Position numbers and translations under genes: made by a program
Source of the DNA: Kamptonema formosum PCC 10802
GTDB lineage: Bacteria; Cyanobacteriota; Cyanobacteriia; Cyanobacteriales; Oscillatoriaceae
Length of the DNA: 64,000 nt
Assembly (NCBI RefSeq): GCF_000332335.1
Contig: NZ_KB235948.1
Coordinates: 64,972-128,971 of the forward strand
Reading direction: 5' to 3'
The notes under the pieces: model-generated
Seen by the model: the letters and a program-made list of their open reading frames with translations, nothing else
Databases searched by the model: none
Told to the model about the DNA's origin: nothing
Part shown: one piece after another, positions 19,995 to 29,614 of the stretch
Layout: the number at the start of each line of letters is the position of its first letter
Position numbering within the stretch: the first letter of the stretch is position 1

Positions 19995-21242
19995 ATGCCA
20001 GGAACCTTCTTCTTCGCTGATACAGACTATGACGAACAACTGAATGCCTCGGGCGTTCAGCCAGACGGCATCGCCGACGATGTTGAGCTAATCGAGGATG
20101 GGTTGGTTGAGCTGGAAATGGAGGATGCAGACCCTGTTAGCTTCGGGCAAAATGCCAACCGCCGCACCACTGACCTCGTGCGCTTGTACCTCCAGGAGAT
20201 TGGTCGGGTGCGCTTGCTGGGGCGCGATGAGGAAGTCTCCGAAGCTCAAAACGTGCAGCGCTACATACGGCTGCTGGAGTTGAGAAATAAAGCAGCTGAG
20301 GGGGATGAACTGATTCAGCGCTATGTCAAGTTGATGGAGGCGGGAGACAGGCTGGCTTCTCAGCTGGGGCTGCGCCCTTCTTTAGAGCGCTGGGCGGCTG
20401 AAGCAAGGGTTCTGGCTTCCGATCTCAAGCCGATTTTGGCAGGGGGAAAGCGCCGGTGGGCGGAAATTGCCGGTCTGACGGTTGAGGAGCTGGAATTAGT
20501 CCAAACTGAAGGCATCCGGGCGAAGGAACATATGATTAAGGCTAACCTCCGCCTGGTGGTGTCTGTGGCGAAAAAGTATCAAAATCGGGGATTGGAACTG
20601 CTGGATCTGATCCAAGAGGGGACTTTGGGTTTGGAGCGGGCGGTGGAGAAGTTTGACCCGACGCGGGGATACCGGTTTAGCACCTATGCTTACTGGTGGA
20701 TTCGTCAGGGCATTACCCGCGCAATTGCTACCCAGAGCCGCACGATTAGGCTGCCGGTGCACATTACGGAAAAGCTGAATAAAATTAAAAAAGCCCAGCG
20801 CAAGATTTCCCAAGAAAAAGGTCGCACTCCGACTGTGGATGATATTGCCGGCGAGCTCAATATGACCACCAGTCAGGTGCGAGAAGTTTTGTTGCGCGTT
20901 CCCCGCGCTGTCTCTCTGGAAAGTAAGGTGGGGAAAGAGAAAGATACGGAACTGGGGGATTTGCTGGAAACTGCGGATCTGTCTCCGGAAGAGATGCTGA
21001 TGCACGAAGCGTTACACCGGGACTTGAATCAATTGCTGGCTGATTTGACCAGTCGGGAGCGCGATGTGATTCAAATGCGGTTCGGTTTGGGGGATGGCCA
21101 CCCTTACTCTCTGTCAGAAATTGGTCGCGCTCTGGATTTGTCTCGGGAACGGGTGCGCCAAATTGAGGCTAAAGCTCTGCAAAAATTGCGCCAGCCAAAA
21201 CGCCGCAACCGCGTGCGGGACTATCTGGAGTCTCTCAGCTAG
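19995..21242 (+). CDS. sigC: group 2 RNA polymerase sigma factor, SigC type
   Basis: A 415-residue sigma-70 family protein. I chose ATG 19995 because MPGTFFFADTDYDE resembles the N-terminus of cyanobacterial SigC; upstream starts add unrelated residues. Region 1.2 is TDLVRLYLQEIGRVRLL. Regions 2.2-2.4 include GLELLDLIQEGTLGLERA and YAYWWIRQGITRAI. Region 4.2 has the helix-turn-helix YSLSEIGRALDLSRERVRQ, and the end is RDYLESLS. It lacks the long spacer of primary sigma factors, so it is a non-essential group 2 factor; SigC in other cyanobacteria is linked to carbon, nitrogen and stationary-phase control. Its last 75 bases and downstream flank are repeated at 26441-26936. Confidence 0.9.
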   Translation: MPGTFFFADTDYDEQLNASGVQPDGIADDVELIEDGLVELEMEDADPVSFGQNANRRTTDLVRLYLQEIGRVRLLGRDEEVSEAQNVQRYIRLLELRNKAAEGDELIQRYVKLMEAGDRLASQLGLRPSLERWAAEARVLASDLKPILAGGKRRWAEIAGLTVEELELVQTEGIRAKEHMIKANLRLVVSVAKKYQNRGLELLDLIQEGTLGLERAVEKFDPTRGYRFSTYAYWWIRQGITRAIATQSRTIRLPVHITEKLNKIKKAQRKISQEKGRTPTVDDIAGELNMTTSQVREVLLRVPRAVSLESKVGKEKDTELGDLLETADLSPEEMLMHEALHRDLNQLLADLTSRERDVIQMRFGLGDGHPYSLSEIGRALDLSRERVRQIEAKALQKLRQPKRRNRVRDYLESLS

Positions 21243-21781
21243 GTAGGGGGAGGGCACTGGGCACGCTCGCATTGGGCATTGGGCATTGACAGCTGAATTG
21301 TGGCAGTTCAACGAAATGGGATTAGGCAGGTTGAATGGGTTGCACCGGCAGCCGGCTGGCACGCCAAGCTCGGTGGTTAATAAAGCTGTGGGGTGAACCC
21401 GCCCCTACCAATCTTCGCTATGCAAGCCGGCTTTTTGGGTGCGTTCCCCCCAAGGGGAACGCTACTTCTGCTGGCAAGAAATGTAATAAATCTTTACAGC
21501 CGGTGCGGCGCGCCAGCTTCAGGCCGTCATATTTTTCAGGTAAAATAGGGTTTGTGTCAGGCGAAAATAGAGGCTAGTAGCCAAACAATCTGTCACAGGC
21601 TTCACTCTATCTGATCGTCTGTAGTGCGGGAGTGAGATTCCCGCGCTACTCAATCTAGGTGAGGCTTGAAAAATACACTTTTAGCTAGCTCAAAAATTGC
21701 GGTATGAAAACACAAAGTAGGCGGCATACTTTTAGAAAAACTATCGAGAAAATTTGATGTTATGCAGATGAATTAGCTCCC
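21243..21781. other. region downstream of sigC, matching 26518-26957
   Basis: No gene is seen. From the sigC stop to about 21572 the sequence aligns with the stretch before the dynamin-like gene at 26958. It includes TTACAGCCGGTGCGGCGCGCC and the segment GTGTCAGGCGAAAATAG, after which similarity stops. It therefore looks like the old upstream region of a GTPase gene, cut off here. The remainder (21573-21781) is low-complexity spacer before the convergent polysaccharide genes. Confidence 0.6.
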
Positions 21782-22993
21782 TCATTTCTTCTTGCTTTCG
21801 TGGCGAACACTGTTTAATCTTCGCACAATTTCCAGGAACTCTTCTCCATATCTTTGTCTCTGATATTGACTAACTTTTCTGGCATTTTCCTCATTTGAAA
21901 AGTCAGGCCCAGGAATGAGTTCAGGTAATAAAAGTTTTATTTTTTCTGCCAGGTCTTGCGGAGAATCGCGCCGAAAAAAAGTAGCGTGCGGGGGATTCTG
22001 TTCCAGATGAACTGGGATATCTGAGAGAATTATTGCTTTGCCCAGCAGACGTGCATCTTCAACTACTGTACTCCACCCCTCAAATAGTGAAGGCTGAATA
22101 ACAGCTAACGCTCTCCTCATTAACTGGATTTGCTCTATCCTGGGAATTAGACCAATAAGTTTTACCTGTTCGTCTAATTCGTATTTTTGAATTAATGCGA
22201 GGAGCTCCCTGTCATAACCCGGAAAGCGACCATCTCTCAAATTCCCCGTACAAACGATAACTGGCTCAATCTTTTCTTTTTTAAGAAGAGCTAAAGCTTC
22301 GATAATAATTTTATGATTTTTATGAACCCAGAATTGATTGCTTACCAAAAAAAAGCGTTCCGGCAGTTTATACTGCTCTTGTACTGCCATAGGATCGGAA
22401 ACAAACCATTCGGGATAGGGAACTGATCTAAAATTTAGTACGAAAGTTTGAGCTTTACCCCCTGGGTAGAATCTTTTAAAATCTTCTAACGCCACTTGAC
22501 TGCTGAAAATAATAGCTGGTGCATTATGCCCCATATAGTTAAAGTAAAAATCACAAAGTTTAATTTTTCTTTCCGAAAAAAACTCAGGTAAATATTTGTG
22601 CTGAAAATCAGGTATCCAAGTGGCCCAGGCACAAGGTAAGTCCCAGCATAAACCATAAGTTTCATTAACTGGATACAAAAAATCTAGTTGTTCTCGCTTG
22701 GCAATTTTAGACAAAGCACCGGCATACAAAAACGGAATTTTTCTTAAAATTTTCCACTGAACCTGATTCCAGAAAGTTCCAGCCAAGTCCTTTTCCACAC
22801 ATAGCTTCTTGACAAACGGCTGCATTTCATTATAAATTTCTGGAGCGGAGTCTGAAGGAACTATTAAGTATAACTCAAGACCTGGCAGTTCTAAGGAAGC
22901 TATCGCCTTAACTAAGTTATGAATGTAGATTACTCCTCCCATCCATGTCTTATCGGCTGACATAATAATGCCAATTCTCAAAGGTTTTACCAT
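21782..22993 (-). CDS. glycosyltransferase family 4
   Basis: A 403-residue enzyme with the GT4 N-domain opening (IGIIMSADKTWMGGVIYIHNLV), the mid-protein strand FFLVSNQFWVHKNH that binds the donor, and the EX7E-like stretch QPSLFEGWSTVVEDARLLG. It probably transfers a sugar in surface-polysaccharide assembly. It is the last of three co-oriented genes (methyltransferase, epimerase, glycosyltransferase). Its start overlaps the epimerase stop by 7 bases. It shows no close kinship to the glycosyltransferases of the left cluster. Donor and acceptor unknown. Confidence 0.85.
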   Translation of the reverse strand: MVKPLRIGIIMSADKTWMGGVIYIHNLVKAIASLELPGLELYLIVPSDSAPEIYNEMQPFVKKLCVEKDLAGTFWNQVQWKILRKIPFLYAGALSKIAKREQLDFLYPVNETYGLCWDLPCAWATWIPDFQHKYLPEFFSERKIKLCDFYFNYMGHNAPAIIFSSQVALEDFKRFYPGGKAQTFVLNFRSVPYPEWFVSDPMAVQEQYKLPERFFLVSNQFWVHKNHKIIIEALALLKKEKIEPVIVCTGNLRDGRFPGYDRELLALIQKYELDEQVKLIGLIPRIEQIQLMRRALAVIQPSLFEGWSTVVEDARLLGKAIILSDIPVHLEQNPPHATFFRRDSPQDLAEKIKLLLPELIPGPDFSNEENARKVSQYQRQRYGEEFLEIVRRLNSVRHESKKK

Positions 22994-23910
22994 CCTAATA
23001 TCTCCGCTCTACACCATTGAACGTAAACCTTAACGCCCCTCTCAAGCGTCACTTCAGGCGTAAATCCTATTTGAGCAATCCTGCTAACATCAGAACGCCA
23101 GTTAATTGGATTTCCCACCGCTTGATGCCGGTCAAACTCTACTGGAATATTTTCATTCAGTTGCTCTAACACTAAATCCGCTAATTCCTTAATCTTTATC
23201 TCAATCCCACTGGCAAAATTATACACTTCGGCTTCGCATGGAGCTTTTTCTGCCAGCATATAAAGTGCTTTGGCCACATCGCGACCGTGAATAAAATCCC
23301 GGCTCTCATCGCCAGTTCCTCTTAATCGCAATACGTTTTGAGTGAGCGCTTTGTAACACATATCCCAGAGCACTTGCCGCCGCAGTCCTGGCCCATAAGC
23401 AGAAAAAATACGAACGATCGCAGTTGGCAGATTATAAACTTTGAAAAACTCCGCACAAAGCTGCTCAGAAATCAGCTTGTGGAACCCGTAAGGAGAGATG
23501 GGATTGGGATTTTGGCTCTCCCTGATCGGTAAAGTCTCCGGGTTGCCATAAACAGCCGCACTAGAAAGATAAATAAATTTACATTTAGGAGCGTATAGAC
23601 GCAGGTTATCTAGAATATTAAATGTAACAGCAACACTGGCGTTGAAGTCTGCTGCTGGATCTATCACTGAGATATCGACTGAAGCTCTTCCAACACAGTG
23701 AATGCAAACCTGAGGTTGCACTTGTCGCACAACACCAGCTAAGTCAGTGGAGGGCAAAACCAATGGATGATAAGATAACAAATCTGGCTTGGGTGCATTT
23801 TCCGGCGGACGAGTTCCCAAACCCACTACTGACCAGCCAGCTTCAGCAAACTGACGGGCCACATATCTCCCGATAAATCCTGTGACACCAGTGATCAGAA
23901 CAGCTTTCAC
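22987..23910 (-). CDS. NAD-dependent epimerase/dehydratase (extended SDR)
   Basis: A 307-residue nucleotide-sugar-modifying enzyme. The Rossmann motif VLITGVTGFIGRYVA opens the protein. The catalytic triad region shows YLSSAAVYG and YGFHKLISEQ (YxxxK). The segment RDFIHGRDVAKALYMLAEKA is typical of GalE/RmlB-like enzymes. It probably epimerises or dehydrates an NDP-sugar used by the neighbouring glycosyltransferase. It starts 5 bases after the methyltransferase stop, so it is operonic. The precise reaction cannot be assigned. Confidence 0.88.
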   Translation of the reverse strand: MKAVLITGVTGFIGRYVARQFAEAGWSVVGLGTRPPENAPKPDLLSYHPLVLPSTDLAGVVRQVQPQVCIHCVGRASVDISVIDPAADFNASVAVTFNILDNLRLYAPKCKFIYLSSAAVYGNPETLPIRESQNPNPISPYGFHKLISEQLCAEFFKVYNLPTAIVRIFSAYGPGLRRQVLWDMCYKALTQNVLRLRGTGDESRDFIHGRDVAKALYMLAEKAPCEAEVYNFASGIEIKIKELADLVLEQLNENIPVEFDRHQAVGNPINWRSDVSRIAQIGFTPEVTLERGVKVYVQWCRAEILGW

Positions 23911-23915
23911 AATTT

Positions 23916-24761
23916 TTATGGCTTAAGAGCAACGAATGAGTAAAGACGACCAGGCGTTCTATCGAGCCAAGAACGAAAGCGACCAACAAAAGATACAAAA
24001 CTTCTTTGAGATGCCAGCCAGTTTGCCACGGATTTTCCCAGATATTTTTCTAACCAGGCAGCTATTTTTTCTCGGTTTTGCGAGCGGGTTGTAGGAAAAT
24101 AATTGATGACAGATTCCGAAGGCCCATACACCTTTCTCAAAACCAGTCCAGCTTCACTTATCGCCCGACAATACTCTCCCAGTAAGAAGGCATTCTCCCC
24201 CCCATAGAATGAATGCAGAGGATGAGAGCTGAGAAAAGCCTCCAAGTCTTCTGGCTTAGAGATAACGTGTTCGCGAGTGGCTATAAATACACCACCTGGA
24301 CGTAAGACTCTTGTCGCCTCCCGACAGAGCTGACCCAGATTCGCCGCGTGGTGTAACACCTGACGACAGTGCACTATATCAAAACTTTCATCGGCAAAAG
24401 GTAAAGTTTCAGCGAAGGTTTGTTCTACAATAATATTTAAATTAGCTTGTTGAGCTAATTGTCTAATCGCCCCAGCTCCCACCGTTAAACTGGCATCTGG
24501 TTCCAAGGCCGTAACTGTACATCCTGAACTAGCAAACGCATAACTTGATATCCCATTTCCTGCACCCATATCCAACACCTTTCCAGGCATCCAAGGCTGC
24601 AACACTTCGCAAACAGCTTGCCATTCTTCACTGTCGGCAAATCGTTGAGCTGCTGCAAGTAAAGGATCGTCGTAATAACAAGCTTTTACCAATTTTTCCC
24701 TTTGGGGCTGAGACTTCAACCACTCAACTGCTTGTTCCCATGTTAAAAATTTAGCGTTCAT
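23916..24761 (-). CDS. class I SAM-dependent methyltransferase (Methyltransf_11 type)
   Basis: A 281-residue protein with motif I VLDMGAGNGISSYAFA, the acidic strand VTALEPDAS, motif FDIVHCRQVLHHA and RVLRPGGVFIATREH. This is the standard small-molecule methyltransferase pattern. Located with an epimerase and a glycosyltransferase, it likely methylates a sugar or a related precursor, but this is inferred. Just upstream lies the tail of a truncated gene (24801-24985), suggesting the operon was longer before a rearrangement. Confidence 0.82.
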   Translation of the reverse strand: MNAKFLTWEQAVEWLKSQPQREKLVKACYYDDPLLAAAQRFADSEEWQAVCEVLQPWMPGKVLDMGAGNGISSYAFASSGCTVTALEPDASLTVGAGAIRQLAQQANLNIIVEQTFAETLPFADESFDIVHCRQVLHHAANLGQLCREATRVLRPGGVFIATREHVISKPEDLEAFLSSHPLHSFYGGENAFLLGEYCRAISEAGLVLRKVYGPSESVINYFPTTRSQNREKIAAWLEKYLGKSVANWLASQRSFVSFVGRFRSWLDRTPGRLYSFVALKP

Positions 24762-24800
24762 CTTCCGGTATCTCTCGAAGAATGCTCTCTGGATTATCTG

Positions 24801-24985
24801 CTACTCTTGTCCAATACAAAAAAATATTTTGTGACGGCTGAATCCTATCTCACAACAGAGCCTTTGCCAATAGTCGTTCCCCTTCTCAAAAAATGTCTTT
24901 ATATAAATCCATGCTTTTCTCTCCAGATTTACAGGTTCAATGCCTGCCTCAGACCAATCTTTTGTTCCATTGTTTCAAATTATTC
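24801..24985 (-). pseudogene. C-terminal remnant of an unknown gene, cut by a rearrangement
   Basis: Reading leftward from an in-frame stop near the breakpoint, a frame stays open for about 50 codons (containing DWSEAGIEPVNLERKAW and DYWQRLCCEIGFSRHK) and ends at TAG 24803-24801. This is 40 bases before the methyltransferase start and in the same orientation. Similarity to the ADH gene begins abruptly at 24986, so the 5' part was probably lost at that junction. The peptide is not recognised. The coding nature is inferred from composition and position only. Confidence 0.35.
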
Positions 24986-25437
24986 TTGGCCCAGCACCCG
25001 TCACCAACACCGTTTCTCCTGGTGCTACCTGAGCTTTTTTCACCGCCTTCAGACAGGAATTCGTCGGTTCGACAAAACTCGCCTGCTCAAAACTCACACC
25101 ATCGGGCATCGAAATCAACCCCCCGTTTGCCACAATAGGGCCCGGCACTTTCACATACTCGGTCAAACCGCCACTGCTGGGCGCAAACCCCGCCGCCATC
25201 GTAATATTTTTATCAACATCACACATCGAAGAATTCTCATTCAAACAATAATGTCCCAACTGTCTCGGGGCCAAAAATGCGCGGAGGCTCATACAGAGGA
25301 TAGCGAATTTTTTTAATATCCGACTAGCATAGGCCCACTACCCGCACTTGCACCAGAACCTCATCCGGCCCAATCTCCGGCACCGGCACCTCTTCATAGC
25401 TCAGTTGATTGACCCCTCTGAATACCTGCGCTTTCAT
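24986..25437 (-). pseudogene. decayed N-terminal copy of the zinc alcohol dehydrogenase
   Basis: Aligns with the first half of the gene at 11844-12911 and keeps its ATG (25435-25437) and flanking spacer. It is dead for three visible reasons. An in-frame TAG replaces the Gln codon after VVGLC near 25324. About 88 bases are missing around 25250, removing part of the structural-zinc region. The 3' half is absent, cut at TTGGCCCAGCACC. It is one part of the duplicated block continuing into the FAD pseudogene. Confidence 0.9.
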
Positions 25438-25507
25438 GCTCCTCTTGTTTTACCCAGTGCCACTACACTTTATCAAAACTAAAAAATTTTTGCACTAGAG
25501 ATTTTCC

Positions 25508-26441
25508 GCGATCGACGAATTGACTGCTGACATTTTAGTCGTTGGTGGCGGCACCGGCGGCACCGCAGCCACCCTCCAGGCCGCCCGCCGGGGGGCCAAA
25601 ACCATCTTAGTCAGTGAATGGCCCTGGCTGGGAGGCATGCTCAGCTCCGCCGGCGTTTCCGCCCCCGATGGCCATGAACTGGCCGCCTTTCACACCGGCA
25701 TCTGGGGTGCCTTCCTTCACGAACTCCACCGGCGGCAGACCGGCGGCTTGGACAGCGCCTGGGTCAGCTTTTTTACATACGACCCCCGCCTCGGGGCCCA
25801 AATCTTTTCCGACTGGGCCGCTCTCGAACCCAACTTGCACTGGATTGCCGGCTGTCACCCCAAAGAAGTCCTGCGGCAAGGAAACCGCATCACCGGCGTC
25901 CGGTTTAGCGACTTCACCGTCCGGGCCCAACTGACCCTGGACGCCACGGAACTCGGAGATTTACTAGCCCTAGGGGAAGTTCCCCACCGATGGGGCTGGG
26001 AATTGCAATCCGAGTGGGGCGAACCGAGCGCTCCCGCAGCGGCCAGCGCCCTCACCGACAACTACCCCGTGCAGGCACCCACCTGGGTTGTCATTATACA
26101 GGATTTTGGTGCCGGTGAGGCAGCTCCCGAAATTCCCGCCCCACCCCTGGACAATCCCGACCAGTTTGCCGGCTCTTGGGATGGGTACACCCCAGAACAG
26201 TTCCTCAATTACGGACGCCTGCCTGGGAATCGGTTTATGATTAACTGGCCACAAAAAGGCAATGATTACGGCTCAGGTGCCGGACGCCTGATTGAATCCG
26301 AAGCGGCGCGGCAGCAATTTCTCCAGTCAAGCCGGTGGCACACCCAAAGTTTCGCCCGCTTCATCCAAACCCAGCTGGGCCGCCGGTATGGCTTGGCCGA
26401 TAGCATCTTCCCCTGATCTTACTCCCCGGGTGGGGGAGCCC
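25508..26441 (+). pseudogene. decayed 5' copy of the FAD oxidoreductase
   Basis: Very close to the first half of 12982-14796 (about 300 shared codons), including VVGGGTGGTAA and the region to GRRYGLADSIFP. The original GTG start is GCG here (25508-25510). A C-to-G change creates TGA at 26414-26416. Similarity ends at about 26441 in GGTGGGGGAGCC, where sigC-derived sequence begins. A TTG at 25520 could start a 298-residue fragment, but the loss of the substrate half makes activity unlikely. Confidence 0.9.
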
Positions 26442-26517
26442 AGGCTAAAGGTCGGCAAAATTGCGGCAGCCGAAACGCCGCAACCGCGTGCGGGACTATC
26501 TGGAGTCTCTCAGCTAA
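26441..26517 (+). pseudogene. fragment of the sigC 3' end
   Basis: Matches the last 75 or so bases of sigC (21163-21242), through CGGGACTATCTGGAGTCTCT and the stop region (TAA here, TAG in sigC). A one-base deletion shifts the frame. It directly abuts the truncated FAD copy, marking the right side of an internal deletion equivalent to about 7.2 kb of the original block (13917-21163). Confidence 0.88.
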
Positions 26518-26957
26518 GTAGGGGGAGAGCACTGGGCACTGGGGATTGGGCATTGGGCACTGACAGCTGAATTGCGGCAGTTCAACGATATGGGATTAGG
26601 TGGGTTGAATGAGTTCCACCGGCAGCCGGCTGGCACGCCAAGTTCGGCAGCTAATATAGCAGCAGTCATATTGGTTAGGGCGTCAGTGACCTAGGGAAAA
26701 AGGCGTAGGGCAGGCGTTCCCTCCGACCCTCTCGATCTAATGTCCTAACCTAAATGCATACTGCTATAAAACTGTCGGGTGAGCCCCCCTACCAATCTTC
26801 GTTATGCCAGCCGGCTCAAAGGGTGCGTTCCCCAGGAACGCACCCCACTTCTGCTGGGAATACATGTAATAAATCTTTACAGCCGGTGCGGCGCGCCAGC
26901 TTCTGCTCGCCTGATTTTTAAGGTAAAATACTGTTTGTGTCAGGCAAAAACAGCCCT
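26518..26957. other. duplicated sigC-downstream sequence leading into the GTPase gene
   Basis: Aligns with 21243-21572 apart from an inserted MITE-like element at 26655-26768. It contains the leader of the dynamin-like gene. GTGTCAGGC at 26937 is an alternative in-frame GTG start for that gene. No separate gene is seen. Confidence 0.6.
26655..26768. mobile_element. MITE-like element (TATAGCAGCAG ends) inserted at TA
   Basis: A 114-base element beginning TATAGCAGCAGTCATATTGG and ending CCTAAATGCATACTGCTATA. The corresponding place in the older copy (21377-21389, TTAATAAAGCTG) has no element, and the flanks join exactly with a single TA. This shows insertion at TA with TA duplication, as in IS630/mariner-type MITEs. 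It carries no gene. Related copies lie at 58640 and, partly, at 34348 and 19332. Confidence 0.8.
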
Positions 26958-29585
26958 ATGGAACCAGACAAACTGCGACGATTTAAAGAATATGGGGAGT
27001 CGGTACTCCAGAAACTGGACTCGGTGCCAATGCGCCCGTCTTTGCAAGAAAACTGGGTTCCAGCCAGCCTTGATGGCTGTCTGGATCGCCTGCGGGATGC
27101 CGCCAACAAAACCGTCGAACAGGCTTCTTCCCCCGTGAAAATCGGGGTGATGGGAGAGTTCAGTGCCGGCAAAACTTTGCTGCTGGGCAGTTTGATTGGC
27201 TATGCGGACGCTTTGCCGGTCAGCGCCAACCCCACCACCGGCAATGTCACCGCCATCCACATCGCTCAGCAAGACGGCTTACACACGACGCAAGTGCACG
27301 CATTTAAGGTTGAGTATCTCGACCGGCAAGGCGTTAAAGACTGTCTGCGCTTCATGCTAGAAGAAGCGGAAAAACGGGCTGTGGCGGCACAACTCCCATC
27401 ACAGCAGCTGGCGGCGCTGAAAAGTTTGAACCCTCAAGACGCCGGTGTTTGGGACGGTTTGCTCAGCTTTTGCGAGGGAGCGTGGAACAGCAGCAAAAAT
27501 TTGGAACTGCGCTATTTGCTCCGGGAGCTGGTATTATTTGCTCGCACCTATAACACTTACGAAGCTGCTATCACCGGCAAGAGCTACGAGATAGATGCCG
27601 CCACGGCACGGGAGGGGCTTCAGCTCGCTGATGCGGCAACCGACATTCAAAATCTCAGCTTCAACAGTTTGCCACCGGCACCGCCGCGATTGCAAAATCC
27701 GCCAAAGGATCTGACGGCTTGGTTATTGAAAAATACCTTCCCCCTGATCCGCCGCATAGAGGTGTGGGTCAAGGTATCAAAGGAAATCTGGGATCTCTCT
27801 GCAGTCAAAGGCGTCAATGAATTCGTTCTCCTGGATTTTCCCGGATTGGGAGCGGCAAATTCGGGAGTTCGGGATACCTTCTTGTCCCTGCGCGAATTAG
27901 AAGAAGTGCAGACAATTTTGATCCTGCTCAACGCCCAATCTCCGGGAGGGGATAGAGCCAATCGCATCTTCACGATGATGCAGCAGCGCAAACCCGGACA
28001 GGACTTGAAAGATCGCATCCTGGTTGGCGTGGGGCGCTTCGATGAACTGCCCCTGCAAAATGAGGGGGGCGAAAAAATTCTGGACGAATTGATTGGGGAG
28101 GACGGTTATTTTGACGATATTTTACAGTTGGGTGGCGAGCCGGTGACGGAAGAGAGCGTTTTGGAAAAATTGCGGGTTTTGAAAACAACCCTAGCCGGCG
28201 CTCAAGCGTTTACAAACCAAAAAGACCGGATTGTTTTGCTGTCGCCGCTGTTGGGGCTGGCGGACTTAGCAAAACGTGCCGGTGCGGTGAGAGCCGGCTC
28301 CCCAGAGTTTTTGGCGAATCTGGACTATCCCGGTTACTTGGATCAGTCCAAACGGTTGCGCCAGAAGTGGGGGAAATTGAGCGAACGGCTGCAGGAATCT
28401 GACTCGCGCAGCACCCTGGGGCGACAGCTGGGTTATTTCGCGCAAGATGGCGGTATTGGCAGATTGCGGGAATTGCTCCAGAAACACGTAGCCGATCACG
28501 GACTCAAGCAACTGTATGAAGACACCCGTCGCGCCGCCGGCGCTTTGCGCCAGCAGCAGGAGAGCCTGAAAAATATAGTAGAGCAAATCCACCAGCAAGG
28601 CATACCGACAGCAGAAACCCCGGGGTTTAACACCTTGCGCCAAAGCATCGACAGCCTGCTGAAAACCTACAGGGAGTTTCAAAATAATTTAGGCAAAAAG
28701 CCCCTGCAAAACCGCCAGGGGGTGGCCGTCACGGAGGTAGTCAGGGACGAACTTACCTTTCGGATGTCTCAGTGGAACAAGTGGAATTTGCTGTTTCAGA
28801 ATACTGAGAATGGCATCATCAGATTGCCAAAATCAACCAGCTTAATAGACGAAATTTTTCGCGATCTTGATGCGGCTGAAGAGATTGGCATACCCACCAA
28901 AAGCGACGATTTTTACCCGCCTTTTGAAACAACTGTCAGAGAGCTGGAAAAATTTGCCCGCGATCGCGTCCGAGAAGCTGTCGCTGATTTGTTGAGCGGA
29001 CTGTCTCACAAGGTGCGGGAGGAGCGAACTAACCTGGAAGAAATCCTGCCGGCGGAAAAGCAGAAGCCGCTGTTTGCGCAGCTCCGGGAGGCGAACACCA
29101 ACATCCGCCCATTGCAAATTCTCGTTGGAGGTGCTAAACAGCCGCAAATCTGGCAGGAAGGCATCTTCAGAAAATGCGAACTTCAAGAGAACAGTCCGCC
29201 CACGATTAACCCGGAAATAATATTTCCCCTGGCGCGTACCGACAGCCGCAGGAGTGGCCAAACTTTTGAATGGGGGCGGGACAGTCAAACCCAAACTCAA
29301 CCTCGACCGTTCAACCACCTGATGCTGGTGCTGCGGCTGCAAAATGAAATGATTGCTAGCGCCAGACAGCAGCTTGTCCAGTATGTGAGCGAGAGAAATC
29401 AGCTACTGAACAGCATGCTGGGAGAATTACTGAGTGAAATTATTAATAATCTGCAAGCGCTGTTGCAGAATGAAGCGTTGCTGAGGACTGTCGCTGCAGA
29501 GGATGGAGAAGCCAGGGGTTCCGCTCCTAGCTGGTTAAAAAGTCTGTCGCATATCGCCTCGATTTCTGACTCAGAGCCAACCTGA
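26958..29585 (+). CDS. dynamin-like large GTPase (SrfC-like candidate)
   Basis: About 875 residues from ATG 26958; GTG 26937 is also possible. The G1 P-loop is MGEFSAGKTLLLG (near residue 65). G2 is probably the Thr of ANPTTGNVT, G3 is LLDFPGLGAAN, and a G4-like VGRFDE follows ILVG. The long C-terminal part is helical and charged (RRAAGALRQQQESLKNIVEQ), as in dynamin-family stalks. Such proteins bind membranes and use GTP to remodel them or regulate partners. It is followed after 29 bases by an actin-fold ATPase gene. That pairing recalls the enterobacterial SrfC-SrfB genes, whose function is poorly known. No membrane segment is visible. Confidence 0.8.
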   Translation: MEPDKLRRFKEYGESVLQKLDSVPMRPSLQENWVPASLDGCLDRLRDAANKTVEQASSPVKIGVMGEFSAGKTLLLGSLIGYADALPVSANPTTGNVTAIHIAQQDGLHTTQVHAFKVEYLDRQGVKDCLRFMLEEAEKRAVAAQLPSQQLAALKSLNPQDAGVWDGLLSFCEGAWNSSKNLELRYLLRELVLFARTYNTYEAAITGKSYEIDAATAREGLQLADAATDIQNLSFNSLPPAPPRLQNPPKDLTAWLLKNTFPLIRRIEVWVKVSKEIWDLSAVKGVNEFVLLDFPGLGAANSGVRDTFLSLRELEEVQTILILLNAQSPGGDRANRIFTMMQQRKPGQDLKDRILVGVGRFDELPLQNEGGEKILDELIGEDGYFDDILQLGGEPVTEESVLEKLRVLKTTLAGAQAFTNQKDRIVLLSPLLGLADLAKRAGAVRAGSPEFLANLDYPGYLDQSKRLRQKWGKLSERLQESDSRSTLGRQLGYFAQDGGIGRLRELLQKHVADHGLKQLYEDTRRAAGALRQQQESLKNIVEQIHQQGIPTAETPGFNTLRQSIDSLLKTYREFQNNLGKKPLQNRQGVAVTEVVRDELTFRMSQWNKWNLLFQNTENGIIRLPKSTSLIDEIFRDLDAAEEIGIPTKSDDFYPPFETTVRELEKFARDRVREAVADLLSGLSHKVREERTNLEEILPAEKQKPLFAQLREANTNIRPLQILVGGAKQPQIWQEGIFRKCELQENSPPTINPEIIFPLARTDSRRSGQTFEWGRDSQTQTQPRPFNHLMLVLRLQNEMIASARQQLVQYVSERNQLLNSMLGELLSEIINNLQALLQNEALLRTVAAEDGEARGSAPSWLKSLSHIASISDSEPT

Positions 29586-29614
29586 ACCATTTCACTTGCC
29601 CCAAAGGAAATAAG

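Noticed and set aside
25520-26416. Functional short FAD protein starting at TTG
   Set aside because: Original start lost, premature stop, substrate half missing, and it sits between other decayed duplicates.
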